Source: REEB95 sp963762425 (GTDB lineage: Bacteria > Pseudomonadota > Alphaproteobacteria > ATCC43930 > CGMCC-115725). Taken from it: DNA of 64,000 bases. Both the position numbers and the translations under genes were made by a program. Each line of letters begins with the position of its first letter. Positions within the stretch are counted from its first letter, which is position 1. Positions 9,493 through 18,624 of the stretch are shown here, in pieces. Below the pieces are notes generated by a model. It searched no databases, was not told the origin of the DNA, and saw only the letters and a program-made list of their open reading frames with translations. The DNA lies in assembly GCA_963762425.1 (NCBI GenBank), contig CAVXKY010000012.1:59640-123639 (forward strand), read 5' to 3'.

Positions 9493-10614
9493 CTAGGCCG
9501 AACCCCAGATTTCGGCGGCGGTTTCGACCACCAGCGCCAATTTGCGGCGCTCGATCTCGACCGAAACGCGGTTGCCGTGATGCGTGCTGGCGAAGCCGCA
9601 TTGCGGGCTCAAGCAGAGATTCTCCAGCGGCACGAACTTGGCGGCGGCGTCGACCCGGCGCTTCAATTCGTCCTTCAATTCGAGCCGCGGCAGCTTGGTG
9701 CTGACCAGGCCGAGCACCACCTTCTTGCCCTTGGGCAGGAAACGCAGCGGCTCGAAGCCGCCGGCGCGCGCGCTGTCATATTCGAGAAAGAAGCCGTCGA
9801 CCTTCGCGCCGCATAACAGCGCCTCGGCCACCGCGTCATAGCCGCCTTCCGCCATCCACAGGCTTTGGAAATTGCCGCGGCAGGTGTGGAGCGTGACGCC
9901 GAGGCCGGGCGGCCGCTCGGCGATGAGATCGCTGATGATCGCGGCGTATTGAACCGCAAGCCGGTCGGGATCCTCGCCGTCGCGTTTCACCTGGGCGCGA
10001 AGATTCCGGTCGCATAAATAGGCGAAGGAAACGTCGTCGATTTGCAGATAGGTCAAGCCGGCCTTGGCGAGATCCGCGATCTCCGCCCGGTATGCCGCGA
10101 CGATATCGGCCCAGAATTGCTCCATGTCGGGATAGGCCTGGGCGCTCACCACCTTGCGGCCGCCGCGCATGTGAAGAAATGTCGGCGCGGGAATGCAGAC
10201 CTTGGGCGTGCGCCTGGTGGTTTTGCGCAGATAAGCGAAATCCGCGCCCATGATCGGCCGCGTCCGCTTCACCTTGCCGTTCACCACCAGCATCGAGCGG
10301 GTCTCGGCGGTCTCGCCGGCTTCCCCCTTGAAGCTCACGGCATAGTTCGATTGCGTCGCGACGATGCCGTCGAACCCGGTGAGAAAATCGACATGCCAGA
10401 AGGCGCGGCGGAATTCGCCGTCGGTGATGCCCTGAAGCCCGACCGATTCCTGGAGATTCACCGCATCCACGATGGCCCGGTCTTCCACAGCGCGCAGTTC
10501 GGTCCGGGAAATCTCGCCCGTGGCGGCTTTTGCCCTTGCCTCATGCAGTTCGGGCGGGCGCAGCAGCGAGCCGACCTGGTCGGCGCGAAAAGGCGGCTTC
10601 TGGCTCGCGGTCAT
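9493..10614 (-). CDS. Cobalamin-independent methionine synthase II family protein (MetE C-terminal-like)
   Basis: This is a 373-residue, single-domain relative of the catalytic C-terminal barrel of MetE. It opens with FRADQVGSLLRPPELHEARA and ITDGEFRR. Potential zinc ligands are the His and Cys of LHTCRGNF and the Cys of LSPQCGF near the C-terminus. It lacks the N-terminal MetE domain, as do other members that transfer methyl groups from non-folate or unknown donors to thiols. The start is ATG 10614, downstream of the neighbouring paralogue by about 30 bp, so the two are probably co-transcribed. The methyl donor and acceptor cannot be told from sequence. Confidence 0.8.
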   Translation of the reverse strand: MTASQKPPFRADQVGSLLRPPELHEARAKAATGEISRTELRAVEDRAIVDAVNLQESVGLQGITDGEFRRAFWHVDFLTGFDGIVATQSNYAVSFKGEAGETAETRSMLVVNGKVKRTRPIMGADFAYLRKTTRRTPKVCIPAPTFLHMRGGRKVVSAQAYPDMEQFWADIVAAYRAEIADLAKAGLTYLQIDDVSFAYLCDRNLRAQVKRDGEDPDRLAVQYAAIISDLIAERPPGLGVTLHTCRGNFQSLWMAEGGYDAVAEALLCGAKVDGFFLEYDSARAGGFEPLRFLPKGKKVVLGLVSTKLPRLELKDELKRRVDAAAKFVPLENLCLSPQCGFASTHHGNRVSVEIERRKLALVVETAAEIWGSA

Positions 10615-10646
10615 GGCTTTTCCGGGTTGGTGGCGCGCAAAGGCCC

Positions 10647-11852
10647 CTAGGCGCGCTTGCGCCGCTTGGCCCCGGGTTTGACGGCCTTCTTGGCGGCCCA
10701 GAGTTGCTTCGAGGCGATTTTCGCGCCCTGGCTGAGCGCTTCGAGCTTCGCCCACATGATCGAGGGATGGACGCGGCGGTAGAACGGCCCCTGGGCGAAG
10801 CCGCAATCCGTGCCGGCAATCACGTTCTCGCGCCCCACCAGTTTCGCCAGCCTGACGATGCGCTCGGCCACCAGCTCGGGATGCTCGACCACGTTGGTGG
10901 CGTGGCTGATGACCCCGCTGATCAGGATCCGGTCCTTGAGATCGACGTCGCCCCAAACTTTCCATTCATGCTCGTGGCGCGGATTGGCGCCCTCGATGAC
11001 GAAGGCGCCGACGCGCGCTTTCAGAATGATGTCGATGATGTCCCGCAAGGGCACGTCGGTGGTGTGCGGCCCCGGCCAACTGCCCCAGCAGACGTGATAG
11101 CGCACGCGGTCCTGGGGAATGCCCTTGAGCGAATGGTTCATGATCTCGATCTGGCGCTCGAGCCATTTGCGGTATTCCTTGAAGGTCTTGGGCGGCACCA
11201 TGCGGTCGAAGGTGACGGCGGCGCGCGCGTCGTCGAGCTGCACCAGGAACCCGGCATCGACGATCATCTTGTATTCGGTGTGCATCGCCTCGGCGACCGC
11301 CATCTGCAGCTCGTCGTCGCTCTTATAGTACTCGTTCTTCTTGTCGGGGATGACGCTTGAAACCGCCGCCACCGGCAGAAACGCCTCTTCCACCTTCACG
11401 CCCTTGAGTGCCGCCTTGAAGTCGTCGATATCCTGTTGCAGCGCCGCCTGGCCGGTGTAGCGGATCGGCCCGACCACGATCGATTCCGACGTCGTCGCCT
11501 CGTTCTCCCTTGCGTCCAGCTCGACGTAGAATTCGGCGAAACGCGCGCGATCGGCGCCGCGCGCGAAAGGGTTACCGGCTATGAAAGGCCGGCGGTCGAA
11601 CCCCGCCAGCCGTTCGAGCGCGTATTGCGACCAGCTGATCGCCTTGCCGAATTCGCCGTCACTGACGACGTCGATTCCGGCCTCGGCCTGCCGCCGCACC
11701 ACCGCGGCCACGCTGTCCTTGAGACACCTGGCGTATGCCGCTTGGTCATAAGGCTTGCCCGCCTGCTTGGCGCGCAGGAATTCCAGCAGCGCGGGCGGAC
11801 GGATGAGGCTGCCGACATGGGTGGTGAGAATTCTGCTGCTGCTGTCTTTCAA
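10647..11852 (-). CDS. Cobalamin-independent methionine synthase II family protein (MetE C-terminal-like), second copy
   Basis: The protein has 401 residues, is paralogous in architecture to the next gene downstream, and is clearly diverged from it. It has TTHVGSLIRPPALLEF at the N-terminus, VVSDGEFGK, the metal-type motif YHVCWGSWPGPHTTD in the middle and AGTDCGFAQ near the end. The tail is lysine/arginine-rich. The start is TTG at 11852, supported by GGAG about 8 bases upstream. Family members include 5-methyl-THF or other methyl-donor:thiol methyltransferases. The pairing of two such proteins beside fhs and the MetF-like gene suggests a demethylation or methyl-salvage route. The function is inferred, not shown. 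Confidence 0.78.
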   Translation of the reverse strand: MKDSSSRILTTHVGSLIRPPALLEFLRAKQAGKPYDQAAYARCLKDSVAAVVRRQAEAGIDVVSDGEFGKAISWSQYALERLAGFDRRPFIAGNPFARGADRARFAEFYVELDARENEATTSESIVVGPIRYTGQAALQQDIDDFKAALKGVKVEEAFLPVAAVSSVIPDKKNEYYKSDDELQMAVAEAMHTEYKMIVDAGFLVQLDDARAAVTFDRMVPPKTFKEYRKWLERQIEIMNHSLKGIPQDRVRYHVCWGSWPGPHTTDVPLRDIIDIILKARVGAFVIEGANPRHEHEWKVWGDVDLKDRILISGVISHATNVVEHPELVAERIVRLAKLVGRENVIAGTDCGFAQGPFYRRVHPSIMWAKLEALSQGAKIASKQLWAAKKAVKPGAKRRKRA

Positions 11853-11956
11853 CGCCGTCTCCGTTATCGCTCGCCCTGGTTTGACTAGTGGGCCTTGTTT
11901 GGCATTTTGTCGCGCGTTACGTCAACCCGCGGGGTTCGCCCACCGCCGCCGCGCGT

Positions 11957-13375
11957 TCAGGTTTGCCCACCGGGTTTTCCCGGATGATCGAAATTCATCA
12001 GCCGCAGGCAGCTGACCAGGGCGGCAACGGCCGAAAATCCCGCGCCGATCAGGATGGCGATACTCTCCTTGCCACTCGCGGCTCCAGGCTGCGCTGCAGC
12101 CAGGCCGAATACCAGCGCCACCAGCGACGTGCCGGTGGTCTGGCCCAGGAGACGCGACGTCGAGATGATGGCGCCGGCGCCGCCGCTGCGCTCGCGCGGC
12201 GTCGATGCCAGGATCGCGCGGTTATTGGGCGACTGGAAGATGCCGAATCCCACGCCGCAGATCGCCATGCGCCACGCCACGTTGGCGTAGCCGGGATGCG
12301 CCGGCAGGAATGCCAACAGCACCAGTCCCAGGCTCAACGTGCCCAGCCCGATGCCGCCCAATATGCCGGCGGGATAGCGGTCGGAGTAATGTCCGGAAAT
12401 GGGCGCGACCACGGCGATGGCGAGCGGCCAGGGCGTTATCAAGAGCCCGGTCGTGACCTGCGACAGGCCGAGAGTGTTCTCGAAATAGAACGGCAGCGAG
12501 ACCAGCGCCAGGCTCTGCGCGATGAAGGAGCACACCGAGGTCGCCACCGACAAGGCGAAGATCGGCCGCGCGAATAGATCGATCGGCAGCATCGGAAAAG
12601 GCGAAAGCTTGAGCCTGACGGCGAAGGCCGTGCCGAAGATCGCCATCAGCACGAACTGCGTCGCGATCAGACCGGGGCTCTCGCCGTGGCCGAAACCGTC
12701 GATACAGGTGATGAGCAGGCCGAAGGTGAGGGCGTTGAGCATCGCACTCAAGCCGTCGAAGCGATGATGCGAGCGCCGGTTGGGCGGCAGCATGCGCGGC
12801 GCCAGACTCAACGCGATCAAACCCAAAGGAATGTTGATCAGGAACAGCCATTGCCATGTCGCCACGGCCAGGACTCCGGCGGCCACCGTTGGCCCGGCGG
12901 CGGCGGATGTGGCGACGATAAAGGCGTTGATGCCGATGCCCCGGCCGAGCATGGCGCGCGGATAGATCGTACGGATCAGCGCGGCGTTGACGCTCACCAG
13001 CGCGGCCGCGCCCGCGCCCTGCACCGCGCGCATCGCCGCCAGCATGATCAGCGAGGTCGAGGCGGCGCAGCCGAGCGAGGCGAGCGTGAACACCGCCAGC
13101 CCGCAAAGATTGATCCGCTTGTAGCCGTAGATGTCGCCCAGCGAGGCGAGCGGCAGCAACATGATCATCATGGCCAGCTGGTAGGCGTTGATCACCCAGA
13201 CCGAGCTCGCCGGGCTCGCCTTCAGGTTCTCGGCGATGGTTGGCAGCGCGACATTGGCGATCGAGCTGTCCAATACCGACATCGAGACCGCGATGACCAC
13301 GGTCACGATCGCCCATAGCCGCCGCGGCCAGGGCAGGCCGTCCTCGAATTCGACGTTTTGGGCCGTTTCCGTCAT
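11957..13375 (-). CDS. MFS transporter, DHA2 (EmrB/QacA-type) family
   Basis: An inner-membrane proton-driven exporter of 472 residues with about 14 hydrophobic spans. The first span contains VSMSVLDSSIANVALPTIA, the family's motif D1, followed by WVINAYQLAMM and GDIYGYKRI (motif A). The C-terminal half includes GVGFGIFQSPNNRAIL. Such proteins usually export drugs or small hydrophobic molecules. No partner membrane-fusion protein is adjacent. It ends 105 bp before the one-carbon gene start region and is divergent from the ABC importer genes. The substrate is unknown. Confidence 0.87.
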   Translation of the reverse strand: MTETAQNVEFEDGLPWPRRLWAIVTVVIAVSMSVLDSSIANVALPTIAENLKASPASSVWVINAYQLAMMIMLLPLASLGDIYGYKRINLCGLAVFTLASLGCAASTSLIMLAAMRAVQGAGAAALVSVNAALIRTIYPRAMLGRGIGINAFIVATSAAAGPTVAAGVLAVATWQWLFLINIPLGLIALSLAPRMLPPNRRSHHRFDGLSAMLNALTFGLLITCIDGFGHGESPGLIATQFVLMAIFGTAFAVRLKLSPFPMLPIDLFARPIFALSVATSVCSFIAQSLALVSLPFYFENTLGLSQVTTGLLITPWPLAIAVVAPISGHYSDRYPAGILGGIGLGTLSLGLVLLAFLPAHPGYANVAWRMAICGVGFGIFQSPNNRAILASTPRERSGGAGAIISTSRLLGQTTGTSLVALVFGLAAAQPGAASGKESIAILIGAGFSAVAALVSCLRLMNFDHPGKPGGQT

Positions 13376-13480
13376 CTCTGCTTGGCCATCGTGGGCTCTT
13401 TATATATGAGTTCGGCATAAGCCATAATCGGGCAAAGCGGCCGGCGTTTATGAGCCCGCGGCGAGGGGAGGGATGAAGGC

Positions 13481-14494
13481 ATGAAAACCCGCATCGGCAA
13501 GCGTGGCGGGATAGCGGGTTTGGCGGCATGGCTCGCGCTGGCAAGCCCGGTCGTCGCGGTGGTTTGTGCGCCGCCTGCCTGGGCGCAGGAACTCCAGACC
13601 TGGCGGCACGGCATGCTCGAGGCCAAGAGCGATGCCGGCATATTGATGATGATAACGCGCCACGACTTTGCCAAGAAATACGGCCTCAAGATCGAGATCA
13701 GCCAGTTCAAGAGCGACGTTCCCGAAGTTCAGGCGGCCATCGCCGGCGAGCTCGACAGCTTCGAAGGCGGCGTGCCGGTCGGCATCACCGCCGACGCCCA
13801 CGGCGTCGATATCCGGGTGATCGGTTGCCAATGGCCGGGCCTGCCGCACGGCATCTTCACCAAGGCCGGCGTCACGTCGATCGCCCAACTCAAGGGCAAG
13901 ACCTTCGCCATCTCCGCGCCCGGCGCCATGCCCGATACGTTGGTGCGCGCCGTGCTGGCGCAAAACCACATATCGCCCAACGACGTGACTTTCGCCAATC
14001 TCGGCAGCGACCTCGACCGCTACAAGGCGCTGCAGGCGGGCGTGGTCGATGCCGCGGTGGTGTCGGGTGAATACGCGCCGATCGCGCAGAAGGATGGCCT
14101 CAAGCTGCTGGTGCGCGGGCAAGACGCGCTGCCCAATTTCATGCGCATCTGCATCATGGTTCCCGGGACGGTGCTGAATCAGAAACGCGCCCTGGCGGTG
14201 GCATTCCTGGCCGCCGAGATGGACGCGTTGCATTATGCGTTGGCGCACAAGGACGAAACCGTCGCGCTGACGCAGGAATTGACCGGAACCAAGCCCGACG
14301 ATCCGCGCCCGGCCTACATCTTCGACCAGGCCAAAAGCGGCGGCGTCGATCCGACCCTGGCGATTCCGATGGGCAAGCTCGACTGGATGCAGCAGCAGAT
14401 GGTCCAGGCGGGAACCCTGCCGCAACCGATCGATCTGAGAAAATACGTGGCGCCGGATGTCCGCGCCGACGCATTAAAGCTCATCGCCAAATAA
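13481..14494 (+). CDS. ABC transporter substrate-binding protein (SsuA/TauA/NMT1-like)
   Basis: A periplasmic binding protein of 337 residues. The Sec signal peptide is basic, then AGLAAWLALASPVVAVV, with cleavage likely after PAWA near residue 35. The mature part has the two-lobe fold typical of nitrate/sulfonate/taurine binders: FAKKYGLKIEIS, DSFEGGVPVGIT, GKTFAISAPGAMPDTLVRAVL. There is no lipobox cysteine at the cleavage site. The permease gene follows after 6 bp. The substrate could be a sulfonate, a thiamine-precursor-like compound or another small organic; the sequence does not decide. Confidence 0.82.
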   Translation: MKTRIGKRGGIAGLAAWLALASPVVAVVCAPPAWAQELQTWRHGMLEAKSDAGILMMITRHDFAKKYGLKIEISQFKSDVPEVQAAIAGELDSFEGGVPVGITADAHGVDIRVIGCQWPGLPHGIFTKAGVTSIAQLKGKTFAISAPGAMPDTLVRAVLAQNHISPNDVTFANLGSDLDRYKALQAGVVDAAVVSGEYAPIAQKDGLKLLVRGQDALPNFMRICIMVPGTVLNQKRALAVAFLAAEMDALHYALAHKDETVALTQELTGTKPDDPRPAYIFDQAKSGGVDPTLAIPMGKLDWMQQQMVQAGTLPQPIDLRKYVAPDVRADALKLIAK

Positions 14495-14500
14495 ATATCC

Positions 14501-15259
14501 ATGCCGCGTTGGCTGATCACCTGCCTGTCGGTCGCGATCTTTCTTTCGGTCTGGGAATTCTTCGGCCGCGACATCAATCCGGTGTTCGGCTCCTATCCGA
14601 GCGCGATCCTGGCGGCGTTCTGGGATATGACCCGCTCGGGCGAGCTCCCGGCGGCGCTGGCCCAGAGCCTGCAGCCTTTCGCCGCGGGCTATACGCTGGC
14701 GATCGCCATCGGCGTGCCGTTGGGATTGGCGATCGGCCGCTTCCGCACCGTGGAGGCGGCGCTCGGCATTTACGTCACCGCCGGCTATGCCATGCCGCTC
14801 GTCGCACTGGTGCCGCTGCTGATGTTGTGGCTTGGCCTCGGTTTCAAGGTCAAGGCGGCGGTGGTGTTGCTGATGTCGGTGTTCCCGATCTGCATCAACA
14901 CCTGGGCGGGGGTGGCATCCGTGCCCAAGAGCCTGATCGACGTCGGCAAGTCTTTCGTCGCCTCCGACGCCGTCATTCTGCGCCGTATCGTGTTGCCGGC
15001 GACCTTGCCTTATATCGTCGTCGGCATCCGCCTGGCGGTGGGGCGCGCCGTGGTTGCCATGGTGATCGCGGAATTCTTCACCGCGATTTCGGGCCTCGGC
15101 GCCATCATCATCAACTCGGCCAATAATTTCGACACCGCCAAGATGTTCGTGCCGGTGCTGGTGCTGGTGCTGCTGGCGACCGGCCTCAACGCGCTGATCG
15201 GCGTGTTCGAGCGGCGCCTAGCGCCCTGGCAGGCCGAGATCGCCGGACGCGACAATTAG
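14501..15259 (+). CDS. ABC transporter permease (SsuC/TauC family)
   Basis: An inner-membrane permease of 252 residues with about six spans. The N-terminal span is WLITCLSVAIFLSVWEFF. The EAA-like cytoplasmic loop is around VGKSFVASDAVILRRIVLPATLPYIVVGIR, which docks an ATPase. It is co-directional with the binding protein, 6 bp apart. The usual third component, an SsuB/TauB-type ATPase, is not found upstream or downstream in this window, so the transporter must borrow one or the operon is incomplete. Confidence 0.87.
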   Translation: MPRWLITCLSVAIFLSVWEFFGRDINPVFGSYPSAILAAFWDMTRSGELPAALAQSLQPFAAGYTLAIAIGVPLGLAIGRFRTVEAALGIYVTAGYAMPLVALVPLLMLWLGLGFKVKAAVVLLMSVFPICINTWAGVASVPKSLIDVGKSFVASDAVILRRIVLPATLPYIVVGIRLAVGRAVVAMVIAEFFTAISGLGAIIINSANNFDTAKMFVPVLVLVLLATGLNALIGVFERRLAPWQAEIAGRDN

Positions 15260-15310
15260 CAAGATTGCGCCGCATCATGCCCTCGGGCATGCTTCGCGCC
15301 ATGAAAGACG

Positions 15311-15713
15311 ATGCCATGCTCGCCGGAACGGCGCGGCCGCTTGCCGCGTTCGGGAAGCGCCGCGCCCTATTGCATCTTCATCCGCAATCTCGTCCTGGCG
15401 GCGCGCATCGGCGTCCACGCGCATGAGAAAATCCCGGCCGCCGCGCCTGCGCATCGGCGTCGAGATCGGCATGAAAGGCGAAGCGCCGGGGCGCGACGAA
15501 ATCGGCGCCGTGTTCAATTACGAGGCCATTGTCGAGGGCATCAAGCGCATCGCGTCGGGCGGGCATATCAATCTGGTCGAAACCTTCGCCGATCGGGTGG
15601 CAAAGCTCTGCCTCGCCGACCGGCGCGTCGCGGGCGTGCGCGTCAGCGTCGAAAAGCTCGATGTCTATCCCGAAATGGAAAGCGTCGGCGTGGTTATCGA
15701 GCGCCGCCGTTAG
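15311..15713 (+). CDS. folB: Dihydroneopterin aldolase, one +1 frameshift
   Basis: It cleaves 7,8-dihydroneopterin to 6-hydroxymethyl-dihydropterin in folate synthesis. The first frame gives YCIFIRNLVLAARIGVHAHEK. After one extra A in a run of four near 15430, the second gives SRPPRLRIGVEIGM, FNYEAIVEGIKRIASGGHIN, LVETFADRVA and VRVSVEKLDVYPEMESVGV. Together these form the full small-barrel family sequence of about 130 residues. The exact start is unsure; ATG 15311 is the best in-frame choice. It converges on folP, the next-but-one step of the pathway, 19 bp away. A consensus error is more likely than real loss, because folate synthesis is normally needed. Confidence 0.82.
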
Positions 15714-15732
15714 AGCCATATCGGCTTGAAGT

Positions 15733-16866
15733 TCAGGCGCCGGTTTCGATCGCCTGCGCCATGGATATCGCCTGGCGGGTTTCGGCGACGTCATGGACGC
15801 GCAGGATCTGCACGCCTTGGCCGAAGGCATGGAGCGCGCCGGCGAGCGAGCCGGGCAGGCGTTCCCCGACCGGCGCTCCGGTCAGCAGGCCGATCACCGA
15901 TTTGCGCGACACCCCGACCAGCACGCCGCAACCCAAGCCGTGGAACAACGCAAGCCGCGCCAGAATCTCGAAATTATGCGCCGGCCCCTTGCCGAAGCCG
16001 ATGCCGGGATCGACCACGATGCGCGCCTTGGCCACGCCCGAGACCTCGCAGGCGGCGATCCGGCCGTCGAGATATTCCGCGATCTCGATCGAGGCGAGAT
16101 CGTAGCGGGGCGCCGTTTGCATGGTTTGCGGCTCGCCTTGCATGTGCATCAACACGACAAACGCCTTGGCCCGCGCCGCCACCGCCGGGCTGCGCGGGTC
16201 GCCCGCCAGCGCGGTGATGTCGTTGATGATGCGCGCGCCGGATGCCAGCGCGCCTTCCATGACAACGGCGTGGCGCGTATCGATCGAGACGACCGCTCCG
16301 GCTCCGGCGAGCTCCCGCACCACCCGCTCCACCCGCTGCAACTCTTCCTGCGGCGAGACCGGCGCGGCGCCGGGCCGGGTCGATTCGCCGCCGACATCGA
16401 TGATGTCGGCTCCGGCGCTCAGCAGCGCGCGGCCCTGTTGGATGGCGCGGACCGGGTCGACGAACGCGCCGCCATCCGAGAAGCTGTCCGGCGTCACGTT
16501 CAATATGCCCATGATCGCCGGCCGGTCGAGCGCGAGCCCGGCCCAGGGCGGACGCTTTTCCGCGAGCGATGCCAGCAGTCGGGTGATGCGCGTCTTGACC
16601 GGCGCGCTCTGTTTCTCGGCCCAGGAGCGCAGCCGGGGCAGGGTTGCCACCGCGGCCGCAACCTCGCCGCGCCGCCGCGCCAGCAACTCGGCCGCGGCGA
16701 AGGCCTTGGCCCCCCCGGCCAGCGGCAGCGCCAGTTCCTGTTCAACCGCCTGGACCGCCAGCTTGCCGGCGAGCAGCCCGAGCGGCCGGAGCCAAAGCTG
16801 CGAGCTGGAAGTCTCGGCATCGATCAGGGAGTCGAGTTCGGTCGCGATCGGAATGTTCTGCGGCAT
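15733..16866 (-). CDS. folP: Dihydropteroate synthase
   Basis: It condenses 6-hydroxymethyl-dihydropterin diphosphate with p-aminobenzoate. The catalytic TIM barrel starts near residue 116 with IMGILNVTPDSFSDGG and continues with DIIDVGGESTRPGA, SIDTRHAVVMEGAL, IINDITAL and VVDPGIGFGKGPAHNFE. At 377 residues it is about 100 longer than most bacterial enzymes. The extra N-terminal 115 residues are alanine/leucine-rich (LLAGKLAVQAVEQELALPLAGG) and of unknown role; similar extensions are familiar in alphaproteobacterial FolP. The start is ATG 16866. The AT-rich promoter region lies just upstream, shared with the divergent secretion operon. Confidence 0.95.
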   Translation of the reverse strand: MPQNIPIATELDSLIDAETSSSQLWLRPLGLLAGKLAVQAVEQELALPLAGGAKAFAAAELLARRRGEVAAAVATLPRLRSWAEKQSAPVKTRITRLLASLAEKRPPWAGLALDRPAIMGILNVTPDSFSDGGAFVDPVRAIQQGRALLSAGADIIDVGGESTRPGAAPVSPQEELQRVERVVRELAGAGAVVSIDTRHAVVMEGALASGARIINDITALAGDPRSPAVAARAKAFVVLMHMQGEPQTMQTAPRYDLASIEIAEYLDGRIAACEVSGVAKARIVVDPGIGFGKGPAHNFEILARLALFHGLGCGVLVGVSRKSVIGLLTGAPVGERLPGSLAGALHAFGQGVQILRVHDVAETRQAISMAQAIETGA

Positions 16867-17231
16867 GGCGGCGAAAGCGTTGCGGGAAACCTCCCTAGCA
16901 TATCCACCGCGGCCTTGGCCGGGTTGCGCTTTCCGGACAAAAGCGGGAACGCCGGATTCAGCACGGATATACAGGTCAGAATTAAATATGGTTAATATAG
17001 AAACCGCTCAACAGCATGAAAAATCACATTTGTTAATATAAAATGCAGTAGACGCGTCAATTTTTATAGAATATATTCGTCACCTACTCGAATAAACCTT
17101 AACCATGACTTGTAATTACTTGCTACACCCCTGTCGATTATTTTGACACTTTCCTTAATACTTGTTAACGGGCGCAAGCCCGCGGTCGAACAAAAACGCT
17201 GGTGTCAGGGACGATGGTTGCGAGGACTGCA
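16867..17231. other. Divergent AT-rich promoter region between folP and the secretion operon
   Basis: No gene is visible. The stretch from 16980 to 17168 is strikingly AT-rich against a GC-rich genome. It contains ATGGTTAA (16988-16995), TTAACCAT (17099-17106), TTAATACTTGTTAAC (17157-17171 region) and several further TTAA words. It serves as the upstream region of both folP (minus) and the type I secretion operon (plus). Confidence 0.6.
17143..17171 (+). promoter_or_regulatory. Candidate promoter of the type I secretion operon
   Basis: TTGACA at 17143-17148 is a perfect -35 hexamer. Exactly 17 bases later lies TAACGG, a poor -10. A TTAA-rich element overlaps it, so an activator may compensate for the weak -10. 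A small GC hairpin (CGGGC-GCAA-GCCCG, 17169-17182) follows at the likely 5-prime end of the transcript. Confidence 0.35.
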
Positions 17232-18593
17232 ATGACGAAGTGGCGATTGGCGCTACGCACCGGCGTGGCGCTGGCTGCGTTGCTGGCGTTGAGCCCCGGG
17301 GCGTGGAACGGCGCGCGGGCGCAAACGTTGAGCGACACCGTGCGCCTGACGGTCCAAAGCAATCCCAAGATCCTGTCCCTCGAAAACAATCGCCAAGAGG
17401 TCGATTCCGAATTGCGGCGCGCGCGCAGCCTCTATTTGCCGCAGATCGACATGCGCTGCTCGCTCGGCCCCGAATACACCGAGAACATCTTCGATGAAGG
17501 TTCCAACGGCGGGCACATCCGCCAGGAATTGTCGGCGGTGTTGACGCAAAAGCTCTATGACGGCGGCGCCACCACCGCCGAAGTCGATCATCAGCTCGGC
17601 CGCTCGCGTTCCGCCGCCTTCCGCGTGTTCGAGAATTCGCAGTATGTCGGCCTCGACGCGGTCGAAGCGCATCTCGATGTGGTGCGCCTGCGCCGCATCT
17701 ATGCTCTCTCCAACGACAACGTTCAAGCCCATCAGGGTCTGATCGATCGCATTCAAGCCCGCACCGCCGGCGGCGCCGGCCGCGCCGCCGATCTGGCCCA
17801 AGCCCAGAGCCGCCTCGAACAAGCCCAGGCCGAACGCGACGAGATTCGCGGCGACTTGGCCGATGCCGAGGCGCGTTACCTCACCATCGTCGGCCAGGCC
17901 CCGGGCACGCTCGAAGACGCGCCGGTTCCGGTCGGCGTGCTGCCGACCGATGTCGATGCCAGCGTCCGCATCATGCAGGCCGCCAATCCGACGGTGAAAG
18001 CCCGCGAAGCCGATATCGATTCCGCCAAGGCGGCGGTCGAATTGGCGGATTCCCGTTTTGACCCGGTCGTCACGATCGAGGCCGGCGGCGATCACAATCA
18101 CAATGTCGGCGGCGTTCCCGGCCGCGACAACGAAGCGCGCGCGCTGATCGTGATGCGTTGGAATCTCTACGCCGGCGGCAGCGACATCCATAACCGCGAA
18201 GCGGCCTATGCCCAAGTGGCGCAAGCGCGCACCACGCGGCTCGAGGCGCTGATGCAATCCGAGCAGGATTTGCGCAAGGCCTGGGCGAGCTATGACGCGG
18301 CCTCGCGTCAGGTGCCGCTGTTGACGAGCGCGGTGCAGCACGACGGGGAAGTCAAATCGGCCTATGACCAGCAGTTCCAGATGAGCACGCGCAGCCTGCT
18401 CGATCTGCTCGACGCGCAAAGCGAGCTGTTCCGGGCCCAGATCAAGATGGTCACGGCGCAGGAACAGGCGGTGTACTCGTCCTACAAGATACTGGCGGTC
18501 GAAGGCCAGATGCTCCAGGCGCTTAACGTGCCTGCGCCGCTCGAAGCCGATCCCACCACACCGGCCCGGCGTCCGGAGCGCCCGCAATCTTAG
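17232..18593 (+). CDS. TolC-family type I secretion outer membrane protein
   Basis: An outer-membrane channel of a type I secretion system, with about 453 residues. ATG 17232 gives a classic signal peptide (MTKWRLALRTGVALAALLAL, cleavage after GARA). In-frame GTG 17202 and ATG 17214 would add a non-signal lead. Two homologous helical halves carry TolC signatures: LTQKLYDGGATTAEV in the first and LIVMRWNLYAGGSDIHN in the second. The end has YKILAVEGQMLQALNVP. It is first in an operon with the ABC exporter (31 bp) and adaptor, as in lapEBC-type loci. Confidence 0.9.
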   Translation: MTKWRLALRTGVALAALLALSPGAWNGARAQTLSDTVRLTVQSNPKILSLENNRQEVDSELRRARSLYLPQIDMRCSLGPEYTENIFDEGSNGGHIRQELSAVLTQKLYDGGATTAEVDHQLGRSRSAAFRVFENSQYVGLDAVEAHLDVVRLRRIYALSNDNVQAHQGLIDRIQARTAGGAGRAADLAQAQSRLEQAQAERDEIRGDLADAEARYLTIVGQAPGTLEDAPVPVGVLPTDVDASVRIMQAANPTVKAREADIDSAKAAVELADSRFDPVVTIEAGGDHNHNVGGVPGRDNEARALIVMRWNLYAGGSDIHNREAAYAQVAQARTTRLEALMQSEQDLRKAWASYDAASRQVPLLTSAVQHDGEVKSAYDQQFQMSTRSLLDLLDAQSELFRAQIKMVTAQEQAVYSSYKILAVEGQMLQALNVPAPLEADPTTPARRPERPQS

Positions 18594-18624
18594 CGCCCTG
18601 GCGCAGAAGGGGCGGTAGTCTCAC

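Noticed and set aside
11853..11956. SAM or cobalamin riboswitch in front of the MetE-like genes
   Set aside because: The gap is short and I see no conserved riboswitch core such as a B12 box or SAM-II type pseudoknot.
17157..17171. Full CtrA box TTAATACTTGTTAAC
   Set aside because: The spacing between the TTAA halves is six bases, not the seven of the consensus, so it is kept only as part of the AT-rich promoter region.
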